Source of the DNA: Mactromeris polynyma
Lineage: Eukaryota > Mollusca > Bivalvia > Venerida > Mactridae
DNA: 64,000 nt
NCBI GenBank assembly: GCA_032209605.1
Contig: JASFXZ010000035.1
Coordinates: 377,001-441,000 of the forward strand
Direction of reading: 5' to 3'
Part shown: one piece after another, positions 21,440 through 36,332 of the stretch
How the letters are laid out: each line of letters opens with the position of its first letter
How positions within the stretch are numbered: the stretch's first letter is position 1
Program-made: the position numbers and the translations under genes
The notes under the pieces: model-generated
What the model saw: the letters and a program-made list of their open reading frames with translations, nothing else
Told to the model about the DNA's origin: nothing
Databases searched by the model: none

Positions 21440-24400
21440 TTGTAGAGAGAGCATGTTCATGCATGTGTCTGATATTTGTGTGTGTGTGTGGGGATGGTAG
21501 ATTCACGTAAAAACGTGTGTGATATTTGTGTGTGAGGATGGCAGGATCCCGTATATACATGTATGTGATATTTGTGTGTGAGTGTGGTAGATTCACGTAT
21601 ATACATGTATGTGATATTTGTGTGTGAGGATGGTAGGTTCACGTATATACATGTATGTGATATTTGTGTGTGAGGATGGTAGATTCACGTATATACATGT
21701 ATGTGATATTTGTGTGTGAGGATGGTAGGTTCACGTATATACATGTGTGTGATATTTGTGTGTAGGATGGTAGATTCACGTATATACATGTATGTGATAT
21801 TTGTGTGTGAGGATGGTAGATTCACGTATATACATGTATGTGATATTTGTGTGTGAGGATGGTAGGTTCACGTATATACATGTGTGTGATATTTGTGTGT
21901 AGGATGGTAGATTCACGTATATACATGTGTGTGATATTTGTGTGTGAGGATGGTAGATTCACGTATATACATGTATGTGATATTTGTGTGTGAGGATGGT
22001 AGATTCACGTATATACTTGTATGTGATATTTGTGTTTGAGGATGGTAGATTCACGTATATACATGCATGTGATATTTGTGTGTGAGGATGGTAGATTCAC
22101 GTATATACATGTATGTGATATTTGTGTGTGAGGATGGTATATTCACGTATATACATGCATGTGATATTTGTGCTTGAGGATGGTTGGTTCACGTATATAC
22201 ATGTATGTGATATTTGTGTGTGAGGATGGTAGGTTCACGTATAAACATGTGTGTGATATTTGTGTGTAGGATGGTAGTTTCACGTATATACATGTATGTG
22301 ATATTTGTGTGTGAGGATGTAGGTTCACGTATATACATGTGTGTGATATTTGTGTGTAGGATGGTAGGTTCACGTATATACATGTGTGTGATATTTGTGT
22401 CTGAGGATGGTAGGTTCACGTATATACATGTGTGTGATATTTGTGTGTGAGGATGGTAGGTTCACGTATATACATGTATGTGATATTTGTGTGTGAGGAT
22501 GGTAGGTTCACGTATATACATGTGTGTGATATTTGTGTGTAGGATGGTAGATTCACGTATATACATGTATGTGATATTTGTGTGTGAGGATGGTAGGTTC
22601 ACGTATATACATGTATGTGATATTTGTGTGTGAGGATGGTAGGTTCACGTACATACATGTGTGTGATATTTGTGTGTGAGGATGGTTGGTTCACGTATAT
22701 ACATGTATGTGATATTTGTGTGTGAGGCTGGTAGGTTCACGTACATACATGTGTGTGATATTTGTGTGTGAGTGTGGTAGGTTCACGTATATACATGTAT
22801 GTGATATTTGTGTGTGAGTGTGGTAGGTTCACGTATATACATGTATGTGATATTTGTGTGTGAGTGTGGTAGGTTCACGTATATACATGTATGTGATATT
22901 TGTGTGTGAGTGTGGTAGGTTCACGTACATACATGTGTGTGATATTTGTGTGTGAGGCTGGTAGGTTCACGTATATACATGTATGTGATATTTGTGTGTG
23001 AGTATGGTAGGTTCACGTATATACATGTGTGTGATATTTGTGTGTAGGATGGTAGGTTCACGTATATACATGTATGTGATATTTGTGTGTAGGATGGTAG
23101 ATTCACGTATATACAAGTATGTGATATTTGTGTGTAGGATGGTAGATTCACGTATATACAAGTATGTGATATTTGTGTGTAGGATGGTAGATTCACGTAT
23201 ATACATGTATGTGATATTTGTGTGTAGGATGGTAGATTCACGTATATACAAGTATGTGATATTTGTGTGTGAGGATGGTAGGTTCACGTATATACATGCA
23301 TGTGATATTTGTGCTTGAGGATGGTTGGTTCACGTATATACATGTATGTGATATTTGTGTGTGAGGATGGTAGGTTCACGTATATACATGTGTGTGATAT
23401 TTGTGTGTGAGGATGGTAAATTCACGTATATACATGTATGTGATATTTGTGTGTGAGGATGGTAGGTTCACGTATATACATGTATGTGATATTTGTGTGT
23501 ATGATGGTAGATTCACGTATATACATGTATGTGATATTTGTGTGTAGGATGGTAGGTTCACGTATATACATGTATGTGATATTTGTGTGTAGGATGGTAG
23601 GTTCACGTATATACATGTATGTGATATTTGTGTGTGAGGATGGTAGGTTCACGTATATACATGTATGTGATATTTGTGTGTAGGATGGTAGGTTCACGTA
23701 TATACATGTATGTGATATTTGTGTGTGAGGATGGTAGGTTCACGTATATACATGTATGTGATATTTGTGTGTGAGGATGGTAGGTTCACGTATATACATG
23801 TGTGTGATATTTGTGTGTAGGATGGTTGATTCACGTATATACAAGTATGTGATATTTGTGTGTGAGGATGGTAGGTTCACGTATATACATGCATGTGATA
23901 TTTGTGCTTGAGGATGGTTGGTTCACGTATATACATGTATGTGATATTTGTGTGTGAGGATGGTAGGTTCACGTATATACATGTGTGTGATATTTGTGTG
24001 TAGGATGGTAGATTCACGTATATACATGTATGTGATATTTGTGTGTGAGGATGGTAGATTCACGTATAAACATGTATGTGATATTTGTGTGTGAGGATGG
24101 TAGGTTCACGTATATACATGTGTGTGATATTTGTGTGTAGGATGGTAGGTTCACGTATATACATGTATGTGATATTTGTGTGTAGGATGGTAGGTTCACG
24201 TATATACATGTATGTGATATTTGTGTGTAGGATGGTAGGTTCACGTATATACATGTATGTGATATTTGAGTTTGAGGATGGTAGATTCACGTATATACAT
24301 GTGTGTGATATTTGTGTGAGTGTGGTAGATTCATGTATATACATGTGTGTGATATTTGTGTGTGAGGATGGTAGGTTCACGTATATACATGTATGTGATA

Positions 24401-27400
24401 TTTGTGTGTAGGATGGTAGATTCACGTATATACATGTATGTGATATTTGTGTGTAGGATGGTAGATTCACGTATATACATGTATGTGATATTTGTGTGTG
24501 AGGATGGTTGGTTCACGTATATACACGTGTGTGATATTTGTGTAGGATGGTTGGTTCACGTATATACATGTATGTGATATTTGTGTAGGATGGTAGGTTC
24601 ACGTATATACATGTGTGTGATATTTGTGTGTAGGATGGTTGATTCACGTATATACAAGTATGTGATATTTGTGTGTGAGGATGGTAGGTTCACGTATATA
24701 CATGCATGTGATATTTGTGCTTGAGGATGGTTGGTTCACGTATATACATGTATGTGATATTTGTGTGTGAGGATGGTAGGTTCACGTATATACATGTGTG
24801 TGATATTTGTGTGTAGGATGGTAGATTCACGTATATACATGTATGTGATATTTGTGTGTGAGGATGGTAGATTCACGTATAAACATGTATGTGATATTTG
24901 TGTGTGAGGATGGTAGGTTCACGTATATACATGTGTGTGATATTTGTGTGTAGGATGGTAGGTTCACGTATATACATGTATGTGATATTTGTGTGTAGGA
25001 TGGTAGGTTCACGTATATACATGTATGTGATATTTGTGTGTAGGATGGTAGGTTCACGTATATACATGTATGTGATATTTGAGTTTGAGGATGGTAGATT
25101 CACGTATATACATGTGTGTGATATTTGTGTGAGTGTGGTAGATTCATGTATATACATGTGTGTGATATTTGTGTGTGAGGATGGTAGGTTCACGTATATA
25201 CATGTATGTGATATTTGTGTGTAGGATGGTAGATTCACGTATATACATGTATGTGATATTTGTGTGTAGGATGGTAGATTCACGTATATACATGTATGTG
25301 ATATTTGTGTGTAGGATGGTAGATTCACGTATATACATGTATGTGATATTTGTGTGTAGGATGGTAGATTCACGTATATACATGTGTGTGATATTTGCGT
25401 GTAGGATGGTAGGTTCACGTATATACATGTGTGTGATATTTGTGTGTAGGATGGTAGATTCACGTATATACATGTATGTGATATTTGTGTGTAGGATGGT
25501 AGATTCACGTATATACATGTATGTGATATTTGTGTGTAGGATGGTAGATTCACGTATATACATGTGTGTGATATTTGTGTGTGAGTGTGGTAGATTCACG
25601 TATATACATGTATGTGATATGTGTGTGTGAGGATGGTAGATTCACGTATATACATGTATGTGATATTTGTGTGTGAGGATGGTAGATTCACGTATATACA
25701 TGTATGTGATATTTGTGTGTGAGGATGGTAGGTTCACGTATATACATGTGTGTGATATTTGTGTGTAGGATGGTAGATTCACGTATATACATGTATGTGA
25801 TATTTGTGTGTGAGGATGGTAGATTCACGTATATACATGTATGTGATATTTGTGTTTGAGGATGGTAGATTCACGTATATACATGCATGTGATATTTGTG
25901 TGTGAGGATGGTAGATTCACGTATATACATGTATGTGATATTTGTGTGTGAGGATGGTATATTCACGTATATACATGCATGTGATATTTGTGCTTGAGGA
26001 TGGTTGGTTCACGTATATACATGTATGTGATATTTGTGTGTGAGGATGGTAGGTTCACGTATAAACATGTGTGTGATATTTGTGTGTAGGATGGTAGATT
26101 CACGTATATACATGTATGTGATATTTGTGTGTGAGGATGTAGGTTCACGTATATACATGTGTGTGATATTTGTGTGTAGGATGGTAGGTTCACGTATATA
26201 CATGTGTGTGATATTTGTGTCTGAGGATGGTAGGTTCACGTATATACATGTGTGTGATATTTGTGTGTGAGGATGGTAGGTTCACGTATATACATGTATG
26301 TGATATTTGTGTGTGAGGATGGTAGGTTCACGTATATACATGTATGTGATATTTGTGTGTGAGGATGGTAGGTTCACGTATATACATGTGTGTGATATTT
26401 GTGTGTAGGATGGTAGATTCACGTATATACATGTATGTGATATTTGTGTGTGAGGATGGTAGGTTCACGTATATACATGTATGTGATATTTGTGTGTGAG
26501 GATGGTAGTTTCACGTACATACATGTGTGTGATATTTGTGTGTGAGGATGGTTGGTTCACGTATATACATGTATGTGATATTTGTGTGTGAGGCTGGTAG
26601 GTTCACGTACATACATGTGTGTGATATTTGTGTGTGAGTGTGGTAGGTTCACGTATATACATGTATGTGATATTTGTGTGTGAGTGTGGTAGGTTCACGT
26701 ATATACATGTATGTGATATTTGTGTGTGAGTGTGGTAGGTTCACGTATATACATGTATGTGATATTTGTGTGTGAGTGTGGTAGGTTCACGTACATACAT
26801 GTGTGTGATATTTGTGTGTGAGGCTGGTAGGTTCACGTATATACATGTATGTGATATTTGTGTGTGAGTATGGTAGGTTCACGTATATACATGTGTGTGA
26901 TATTTGTGTGTAGGATGGTAGGTTCACGTATATACATGTATGTGATATTTGTGTGTAGGATGGTAGATTCACGTATATACAAGTATGTGATATTTGTGTG
27001 TAGGATGGTAGATTCACGTATATACAAGTATGTGATATTTGTGTGTAGGATGGTAGATTCACGTATATACATGTATGTGATATTTGTGTGTAGGATGGTA
27101 GATTCACGTATATACAAGTATGTGATATTTGTGTGTGAGGATGGTAGGTTCACGTATATACATGCATGTGATATTTGTGCTTGAGGATGGTTGGTTCACG
27201 TATATACATGTATGTGATATTTGTGTGTGAGGATGGTAGGTTCACGTATATACATGTGTGTGATATTTGTGTGTGAGGATGGTAAATTCACGTATATACA
27301 TGTATGTGATATTTGTGTGTGAGGATGGTAGGTTCACGTATATACATGTATGTGATATTTGTGTGTATGATGGTAGATTCACGTATATACATGTATGTGA

Positions 27401-30400
27401 TATTTGTGTGTAGGATGGTAGGTTCACGTATATACATGTATGTGATATTTGTGTGTAGGATGGTAGGTTCACGTATATACATGTATGTGATATTTGTGTG
27501 TGAGGATGGTAGGTTCACGTATATACATGTATGTGATATTTGTGTGTAGGATGGTAGGTTCACGTATATACATGTATGTGATATTTGTGTGTGAGGATGG
27601 TAGGTTCACGTATATACATGTATGTGATATTTGTGTGTGAGGATGGTAGGTTCACGTATATACATGTGTGTGATATTTGTGTGTAGGATGGTTGATTCAC
27701 GTATATACAAGTATGTGATATTTGTGTGTGAGGATGGTAGGTTCACGTATATACATGCATGTGATATTTGTGCTTGAGGATGGTTGGTTCACGTATATAC
27801 ATGTATGTGATATTTGTGTGTGAGGATGGTAGATTCACGTATATACATGTGTGTGATATTTGTGTGTAGGATGGTAGATTCACGTATATACATGTATGTG
27901 ATATTTGTGTGTGAGGATGGTAGATTCACGTATAAACATGTATGTGATATTTGTGTGTGAGGATGGTAGGTTCACGTATATACATGTGTGTGATATTTGT
28001 GTGTAGGATGGTAGGTTCACGTATATACATGTATGTGATATTTGTGTGTAGGATGGTAGGTTCACGTATATACATGTATGTGATATTTGTGTGTAGGATG
28101 GTAGGTTCACGTATATACATGTATGTGATATTTGAGTTTGAGGATGGTAGATTCACGTATATACATGTGTGTGATATTTGTGTGAGTGTGGTAGATTCAT
28201 GTATATACATGTGTGTGATATTTGTGTGTGAGGATGGTAGGTTCACGTATATACATGTATGTGATATTTGTGTGTAGGATGGTAGATTCACGTATATACA
28301 TGTATGTGATATTTGTGTGTAGGATGGTAGATTCACGTATATACATGTATGTGATATTTGTGTGTAGGATGGTAGATTCACGTATATACATGTACGTGAT
28401 ATTTGTGTGTAGGATGGTAGATTCACGTATATACATGTGTGTGATATTTGCGTGTAGGATGGTAGGTTCACGTATATACATGTATGTGATATTTGAGTTT
28501 GAGGATGGTAGATTCACGTATATACATGTGTGTGATATTTGTGTGAGTGTGGTAGATTCATGTATATACATGTGTGTGATATTTGTGTGTGAGGATGGTA
28601 GGTTCACGTATATACATGTATGTGATATTTGTGTGTAGGATGGTAGATTCACGTATATACATGTATGTGATATTTGTGTGTAGGATGGTAGATTCACGTA
28701 TATACAAGTATGTGATATTTGTGTGTGAGGATGGTAGGTTCACGTATATACATGCATGTGATATTTGTGCTTGAGGATGGTTGGTTCACGTATATACATG
28801 TATGTGATATTTGTGTGTGAGGATGGTAGGTTCACGTATATACATGTGTGTGATATTTGTGTGTGAGGATGGTAAATTCACGTATATACATGTATGTGAT
28901 ATTTGTGTGTGAGGATGGTAGGTTCACGTATATACATGTATGTGATATTTGTGTGTATGATGGTAGATTCACGTATATACATGTATGTGATATTTGTGTG
29001 TAGGATGGTAGGTTCACGTATATACATGTATGTGATATTTGTGTGTGAGGATGTAGGTTCACGTATATACATGTGTGTGATATTTGTGTGTAGGATGGTA
29101 GGTTCACGTATATACATGTGTGTGATATTTGTGTCTGAGGATGGTAGGTTCACGTATATACATGTATGTGATATTTGTGTGTATGATGGTAGATTCACGT
29201 ATATACATGTATGTGATATTTGTGTGTAGGATGGTAGGTTCACGTATATACATGTATGTGATATTTGTGTGTAGGATGGTAGGTTCACGTATATACATGT
29301 ATGTGATATTTGTGTGTGAGGATGGTAGGTTCACGTATATACATGTATGTGATATTTGTGTGTAGGATGGTAGGTTCACGTATATACATGTATGTGATAT
29401 TTGTGTGTGAGGATGGTAGGTTCACGTATATACATGTATGTGATATTTGTGTGTGAGGATGGTAGGTTCACGTATATACATGTGTGTGATATTTGTGTGT
29501 AGGATGGTTGATTCACGTATATACATGTATGTGATATTTGTGTGTGAGGATGGTAGATTCACGTATATACATGTATGTGATATTTGTGTTTGAGGATGGT
29601 AGATTCACGTATATACATGCATGTGATATTTGTGTGTGAGGATGGTAGATTCACGTATATACATGTATGTGATATTTGTGTGTGAGGATGGTATATTCAC
29701 GTATATACATGCATGTGATATTTGTGCTTGAGGATGGTTGGTTCACGTATATACATGTATGTGATATTTGAGTTTGAGGATGGTAGATTCACGTATATAC
29801 ATATGTGTGATATTTGTGTGAGTGTGGTAGATTCATGTATATACATGTGTGTGATATTTGTGTGTGAGGATGGTAGGTTCACGTATATACATGTATGTGA
29901 TATTTGTGTGTAGGATGGTAGATTCACGTATATACATGTATGTGATATTTGTGTGTAGGATGGTAGATTCACGTATATACATGTATGTGATATTTGTGTG
30001 TAGGATGGTAGATTCACGTATATACATGTATGTGATATTTGTGTGTAGGATGGTAGATTCACGTATATACATGTGTGTGATATTTGCGTGTAGGATGGTA
30101 GGTTCACGTATATACATGTGTGTGATATTTGTGTGTAGGATGGTAGATTCACGTATATACATGTATGTGATATTTGTGTGTAGGATGGAAGATTCACGTA
30201 TATACATGTATGTGATATTTGTGTGTAGGATGGTAGATTCACGTATATACATGTGTGTGATATTTGTGTGTGAGTGTGGTAGATTCACGTATATACATGT
30301 ATGTGATATGTGTGTGTGAGGATGGTAGATTCACGTATATACATGTATGTGATATTTGTGTGTGAGGATGGTAGATTCACGTATATACATGTATGTGATA

Positions 30401-33400
30401 TTTGTGTGTGAGGATGGTAGGTTCACGTATATACATGTGTGTGATATTTGTGTGTAGGATGGTAGATTCACGTATATACATGTGTGTGATATTTGTGTGT
30501 GAGGATGGTAGATTCACGTATATACATGTATGTGATATTTGTGTGTGAGGATGGTAGATTCACGTATATACATGTATGTGATATTTGTGTTTGAGGATGG
30601 TAGATTCACGTATATACATGCATGTGATATTTGTGTGTGAGGATGGTAGATTCACGTATATACATGTATGTGATATTTGTGTGTGAGGATGGTATATTCA
30701 CGTATATACATGCATGTGATATTTGTGCTTGAGGATGGTTGGTTCACGTATATACATGTATGTGATATTTGTGTGTGAGGATGGTAGGTTCACGTATAAA
30801 CATGTGTGTGATATTTGTGTGTAGGATGGTAGATTCACGTATATACATGTATGTGATATTTGTGTGTGAGGATGTAGGTTCACGTATATACATGTGTGTG
30901 ATATTTGTGTGTAGGATGGTAGGTTCACGTATATACATGTGTGTGATATTTGTGTCTGAGGATGGTAGGTTCACGTATATACATGTTTGTGATATTTGTG
31001 TGTATGATGGTAGATTCACGTATATACATGTATGTGATATTTGTGTGTGAGGATGGTAGGTTCACGTATATACATGTATGTGATATTTGTGTGTGAGGAT
31101 GGTAGGTTCACGTATATACATGTGTGTGATATTTGTGTGTAGGATGGTAGATTCACGTATATACATGTATGTGATATTTGTGTGTGAGGATGGTAGGTTC
31201 ACGTATATACATGTATGTGATATTTGTGTGTGAGGATGGTAGGTTCACGTACATACATGTATGTGATATTTGTGTGTGAGGCTGGTAGGTTCACGTACAT
31301 ACATGTGTGTGATATTTGTGTGTGAGTGTGGTAGGTTCACGTATATACATGTATGTGATATTTGTGTGTGAGTGTGGTAGGTTCACGTATATACATGTAT
31401 GTGATATTTGTGTGTGAGTGTGGTAGGTTCACGTATATACATGTATGTGATATTTGTGTGTGAGTGTGGTAGGTTCACGTACATACATGTATGTGATATT
31501 TGTGTGTGAGTGTGGTAGGTTCACGTATATACATGTATGTGATATTTGTGTGTGAGTGTGATAGGTTCACGTACATACATGTGTGTGATATTTGTGTGTG
31601 AGTGTGATAGGTTCACGTATATACATGTATGTGATATTTGTGTGTGAGTGTGGTAGGTTCACGTACATACATGTGTGTGATATTTGTGTGTGAGGCTGGT
31701 AGGTTCACGTATATACATGTATGTGATATTTGTGTGTGAGGATGGTAGGTTCACGTATATACATGTGTGTGATATTTGTGTGTAGGATGGTAGGTTCACG
31801 TATATACATGTATGTGATATTTGTGTGTAGGATGGTAGATTCACGTATATACAAGTATGTGATATTTGTGTGTAGGATGGTAGATTCACGTATATACAAG
31901 TATGTGATATTTGTGTGTAGGATGGTAGATTCACGTATATACATGTATGTGATATTTGTGTGTAGGATGGTAGATTCACGTATATACAAGTATGTGATAT
32001 TTGTGTGTGAGGATGGTAGGTTCACGTATATACATGCATGTGATATTTGTGCTTGAGGATGGTTGGTTCACGTATATACATGTATGTGATATTTGTGTGT
32101 GAGGATGGTAGGTTCACGTATATACATGTGTGTGATATTTGTGTGTAGGATGGTAGATTCACGTATATACATGTATGTGATATTTGAGTGTGAGGATGGT
32201 AGATTCACGTATAAACATGTATGTGATATTTGTGTGTGAGGATGGTAGGTTCACGTATATACATGTGTGTGATATTTGTGTGTAGGATGGTAGGTTCACG
32301 TATATACATGTATGTGATATTTGTGTGTAGGATGGTAGGTTCACGTATATACATGTATGTGATATTTGTGTGTAGGATGGTAGGTTCACGTATATACATG
32401 TATGTGATATTTGAGTTTGAGGATGGTAGATTCACGTATATACATGTGTGTGATATTTGTGTGAGTGTGGTAGATTCACGTATATACATGTGTGTGATAT
32501 TTGTGTGTGAGGATGGTAGGTTCACGTATATACATGTATGTGATATTTGTGTGTAGGATGGTAGATTCACGTATATACATGTATGTGATATTTGTGTGTA
32601 GGATGGTAGATTCACGTATATACACAATGTACATGAATGTGATATTTGTGTGTAGGATGGTAGATTCACGTATATACATGTGTGTGATATTTGCGTGTAG
32701 GATGGTAGGTTCACGTATATACATGTGTGTGATATTTGTGTGTAGGATGGTAGATTCACGTATATACATGTATGTGATATTTGTGTGTAGGATGGTAGAT
32801 TCACGTATATACATGTATGTGATATTTGTGTGTAGGATGGTAGATTCACGTATATACATGTGTGTGATATTTGTGTGTGAGTGTGGTAGATTCACGTATA
32901 TACATGTATGTGATATGTGTGTGTGAGGATGGTAGGTTCACGTATATACATGTATGTGATATTTGCGTTTGAGGATGGTAGGTTCACGTATATACATGTA
33001 TGTGATATTTGTGTGTAGGATGGTAGGTTCACGTATATACATGTATGTGATATTTGTGTGTAGGATGGTAGGTTCACGTATATACATGTATGTGATATTT
33101 GTGTGTAGGATGGTAGGTTCACGTATATACATGTATGTGATATTTGTGTGTAGGATGGTAGGTTCACGTATATACATGTATGTGATATTTGTGTGTGAGG
33201 ATGGTAGCTTCACGTATATACATGTATGTGATATTTGTGTGTAGGATGGTAGGTTCACGTATATACATGTATGTGATATTTGTGTGTAGGATGGTAGGTT
33301 CACGTATATACATGTATGTGATATTTGTGTGTGAGGATGGTAGGTTCACGTATATACATGTATGTGATATTTGTGTGTGAGGATGGTTGGTTCACGTATA

Positions 33401-34520
33401 TACACGTGTGTGATATTTGTGTAGGATGGTTGGTTCACGTATATACATGTGTGTGATATTTGTGTAGGATGGTAGGTTCACGTATATACATGTGTATGAT
33501 ATTTGTGTGTGTGGATGGTAGGCTCACGTATATACATGTGTGTGATATTTGTGTGTGAGTGTGGTAGATTCACGTATATACATGTATGTGATATGTGTGT
33601 GTGAGGATGGTAGGTTCACGTATATACATGTATGTGATATTTGCGTTTGAGGATGGTAGGTTCACGTATATACATGTATGTGATATTTGTGTGTAGGATG
33701 GTAGGTTCACGTATATACATGTATGTGATATTTGTGTGTAGGATGGTAGGTTCACGTATATACATGTATGTGATATTTGTGTGTAGGATGGTAGGTTCAC
33801 GTATATACATGTATGTGATATTTGTGTGTAGGATGGTAGGTTCACGTATATACATGTATGTGATATTTGTGTGTGAGGATGGTAGGTTCACGTATATACA
33901 TGTATGTGATATTTGTGTGTAGGATGGTAGGTTCACGTATATACATGTATGTGATATTTGTGTGTAGGATGGTAGGTTCACGTATATACATGTATGTGAT
34001 ATTTGTGTGTGAGGATGGTAGGTTCACGTATATACATGTATGTGATATTTGTGTGTGAGGATGGTTGGTTCACGTATATACACGTGTGTGATATTTGTGT
34101 AGGATGGTAGGTTCACGTATATACATGTGTGTGATATTTGTGTAGGATGGTAGGTTCACGTATATACATGTGTATGATATTTGTGTGTGTGGATGGTAGG
34201 CTCACGTATATACATGTGTGTGATATTTGTGTGTGGGGATGGTAGGCTCACGTATATACATGTGTGTGATATTTGTGTAGGATGGTAGGTTCACGTATAT
34301 ACATGTGTATGATATTTGTGTGTGTAGGATGGTAGGTTCACGTATATACATGTGTGTGATATTTGTGTGTAGGATGGTAGGTTCACGTATATACATGTGT
34401 ATGGTATTTGTGTGTGTGGATGGTAGGCTCACGTATATACATGTGTGTGATATTTGTGTGTATGGATGGTAGGCTCACGTATATACATGTGTGTGATATT
34501 TGTGTGTGGGGATTGTAGGT
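21440..34520. repeat. 13-kb satellite array, 45/46-bp unit, roughly 285 copies, higher-order structure
   Basis: The unit contains GTATGTGATATTTGTGTGTG, AGGATGGTAGGTTCACG and TATATACAT (46 bp). A 45-bp form has GTGTAGGATGG in place of GTGTGAGGATGG. Blocks recur with the same variants: the segment at 22143 reappears at 25963 and 30698, the one at 22921 at 26787 and 31659, the one at 24014 at 24827, 27880 and 32159, and 32938 at 33616. This gives a higher-order period of about 3.8-4.9 kb with smaller nested duplications. Each unit holds an imperfect palindrome around CACGTATATACATGTATGTG. Every open frame in the region, on either strand, is a translation of this array and none is called. Confidence 0.97.
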
Positions 34521-34589
34521 GCGCACGTATGCACATGAGTTACAAGGGTACTTCCAAATCGTCAGTTAGTTTTTAAAGAACGGGACGTA

Positions 34590-34640
34590 TTGTGGGAACA
34601 CCCGTGGCGGGCTGCGGGCGGCGGGCGGGCGGCGGGCGGC
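34590..34640. other. GC-rich GGCGGGC run
   Basis: A short run of GGCGGGC-type repeats joins the satellite to the next repeat and stands out in the AT-rich background. Confidence 0.7.
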
Positions 34641-34647
34641 ATCCACA

Positions 34648-35275
34648 TGTTGTCCGCTCTCTAAGTCAAAGAGTTTTCATCCGATCTTTACCAAACTTGG
34701 TAAAGATGTTAGTGGGCATAATATCTCGGCCTAGTTCGATAACCAGCCACATCGCCTTAGGCACTTCGGAATTATGGCCCTTGAATTATCAAAAATTGGC
34801 CAAATTAGCCTTGTTCGCTCTATAAGTCAAAGAGTTTTCATCCGATATTTACTAAATTTGGTGAAGATGTTTGTTGGCATAATATCTCGGCCAATGTCGA
34901 TAACCAGCCACATCGCTTTCGGCACTTCGGAATTATGGCTTTGAATTATCCAAAATTGACAAAATTAGCCTTGTCCGCTCTCTAAGTCATAGAGTTTTCA
35001 TCCGATCTTTATCCAACTTGGTGAAGATGTTTGTGGACATAATATCTCGGCCAAGTTTAATAACCAGTCATATCACCCCAGGCACTTCGGAATTATGGCA
35101 AAATCGGCAAAATTAGCCTTGTCCGCTCTCTAAGTCAGAGAGTTTTCATCCGATCTTTACCAAACTTGGTGAACATTCTTGTGGGCATAATAGCTCGGCC
35201 AAGTTTGATAACCAGCCATATCGCTCAAGTCACTCAGGAGTTATCACCCTTTGATTTTAGAAATTACCCTTGTCT
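34648..35275. repeat. Diverged tandem repeat, about 147-163-bp unit, 4 copies
   Basis: Units begin at about 34651, 34812, 34975 and 35122 with TCCGCTCTCTAAGTC, followed by AGAGTTTTCATCCGATCTTT and ATAATATCTCGGCCAAG. Divergence among copies is far greater than in the minisatellites. This unit type is widespread in mollusc genomes as far as I recall, so it is probably a dispersed repeat. Confidence 0.85.
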
Positions 35276-36013
35276 TGTTTTAACTCAGACTGAGCTCTGA
35301 CTTATGACGGGCGTATTTTGTGACAGTTTGTCACTCTTGTTTATATTTTATTTATACTGAATATGTTCAACCCATAGACCACCTTCCCTACCTGTTGATA
35401 AGTTAACATACCATGATAACTGCATTGTTAACTTCACAATGTAAGAGTAAATATAGATTATCTCCCATTCCATTAAACACTGACAATTTATACATGTATG
35501 TACACTAAACAAACGTTGCTAAGTATTCCACACTTACATAATTACGATATTGTAATTAAATATGACTATATCAAATATGGATTTAATACTAAAAAGTCCA
35601 AAGCAAGATGTAAGTTAGTCAGGGCAAAACACCACAAATTCTTTGAAATCAAGTAAATTACATAACATACATTACATTGCCATATCGTGTCCATATATGA
35701 GTTAATTCACCCCAGGACATGCCCCAGAAGATATTAGGATATTTAGGCAAATACTCCCCCGGAATTGTATTCGTTAATCATGTCAATGAGAAGTAAACAC
35801 CGAGCATTTATCGGTAACCGCAGTCAACAATCGACAATGATCCGTATCGACGCAATTCGGTCGTAAACCAGGAAGTACAGTAGGTACATCGTTCACTCGC
35901 ACTACACACTTGTACTGGTAGGTGACGCGTTTTCTGTCAGCTTTATCGGAAATAAATAAATTGTGACGTTTGGTTTCATTTCTTTATTTTCTTTCCTGGA
36001 AATAAATAAAATT
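35276..36013. other. Upstream flank of gene B
   Basis: No array or gene is seen. The promoter and 5' UTR of gene B should lie in the last 250 bases, but no clear core promoter motif is seen. AATAAATAAA occurs twice just before the start codon, at 35951 and 36001. Confidence 0.5.
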
Positions 36014-36332
36014 ATGGCTGAGATAAATGCTACATATGCTCTTAAAAAGTTTAAAGAAGAAATCGTTCATGAAGATATACAAATTGGAAAGGACTCAGTC
36101 GCTATCCTCGCGACTCTCAACCAATATACAAAACAACAACACACTAAGGAAGAGGACACACACTTCACTCAAGAAATTGAAGATACTATTGAATCGCTAC
36201 AGAAAAACATTTCCGACGGAAAGGAGATAGTATCTGCATTAAGAGCGGTAGATATTACGGTACTGAAAAAATACGCGGACTTAGACCCGAATTCCTTTCT
36301 ACGTAAAGAACACAAACGGTCAAAAGATACAG
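36014..36332 (+). CDS. Gene B exon 1: novel small paralogous family, N-terminal helical domain
   Basis: First coding exon of a five-exon gene (152 aa, 459 nt coding with stop). The ATG at 36014 is preferred over an upstream GTG-opened extension because it gives M-A-E, has A at -3 and G at +4, and matches both paralogs. The peptide shares with gene A the string V-H-E-D-I (A has V-E-H-E-D-I), and with gene C H-T-x-E-E near residues 44-48. The rest is a charged, probably alpha-helical domain of about 100 residues, without a signal peptide or membrane segment. The exon ends after 106 codons plus one base at ACAG/GTTCGT, which is phase 1 as in A and C. This donor is the weakest in the family. Function is not known. 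Confidence 0.7.

Noticed and set aside
21440..34520. Dozens of long open frames on both strands (up to 226 codons)
   Set aside because: They translate the 45/46-bp satellite in every frame. No non-repeat coding sequence or splice structure is attached.
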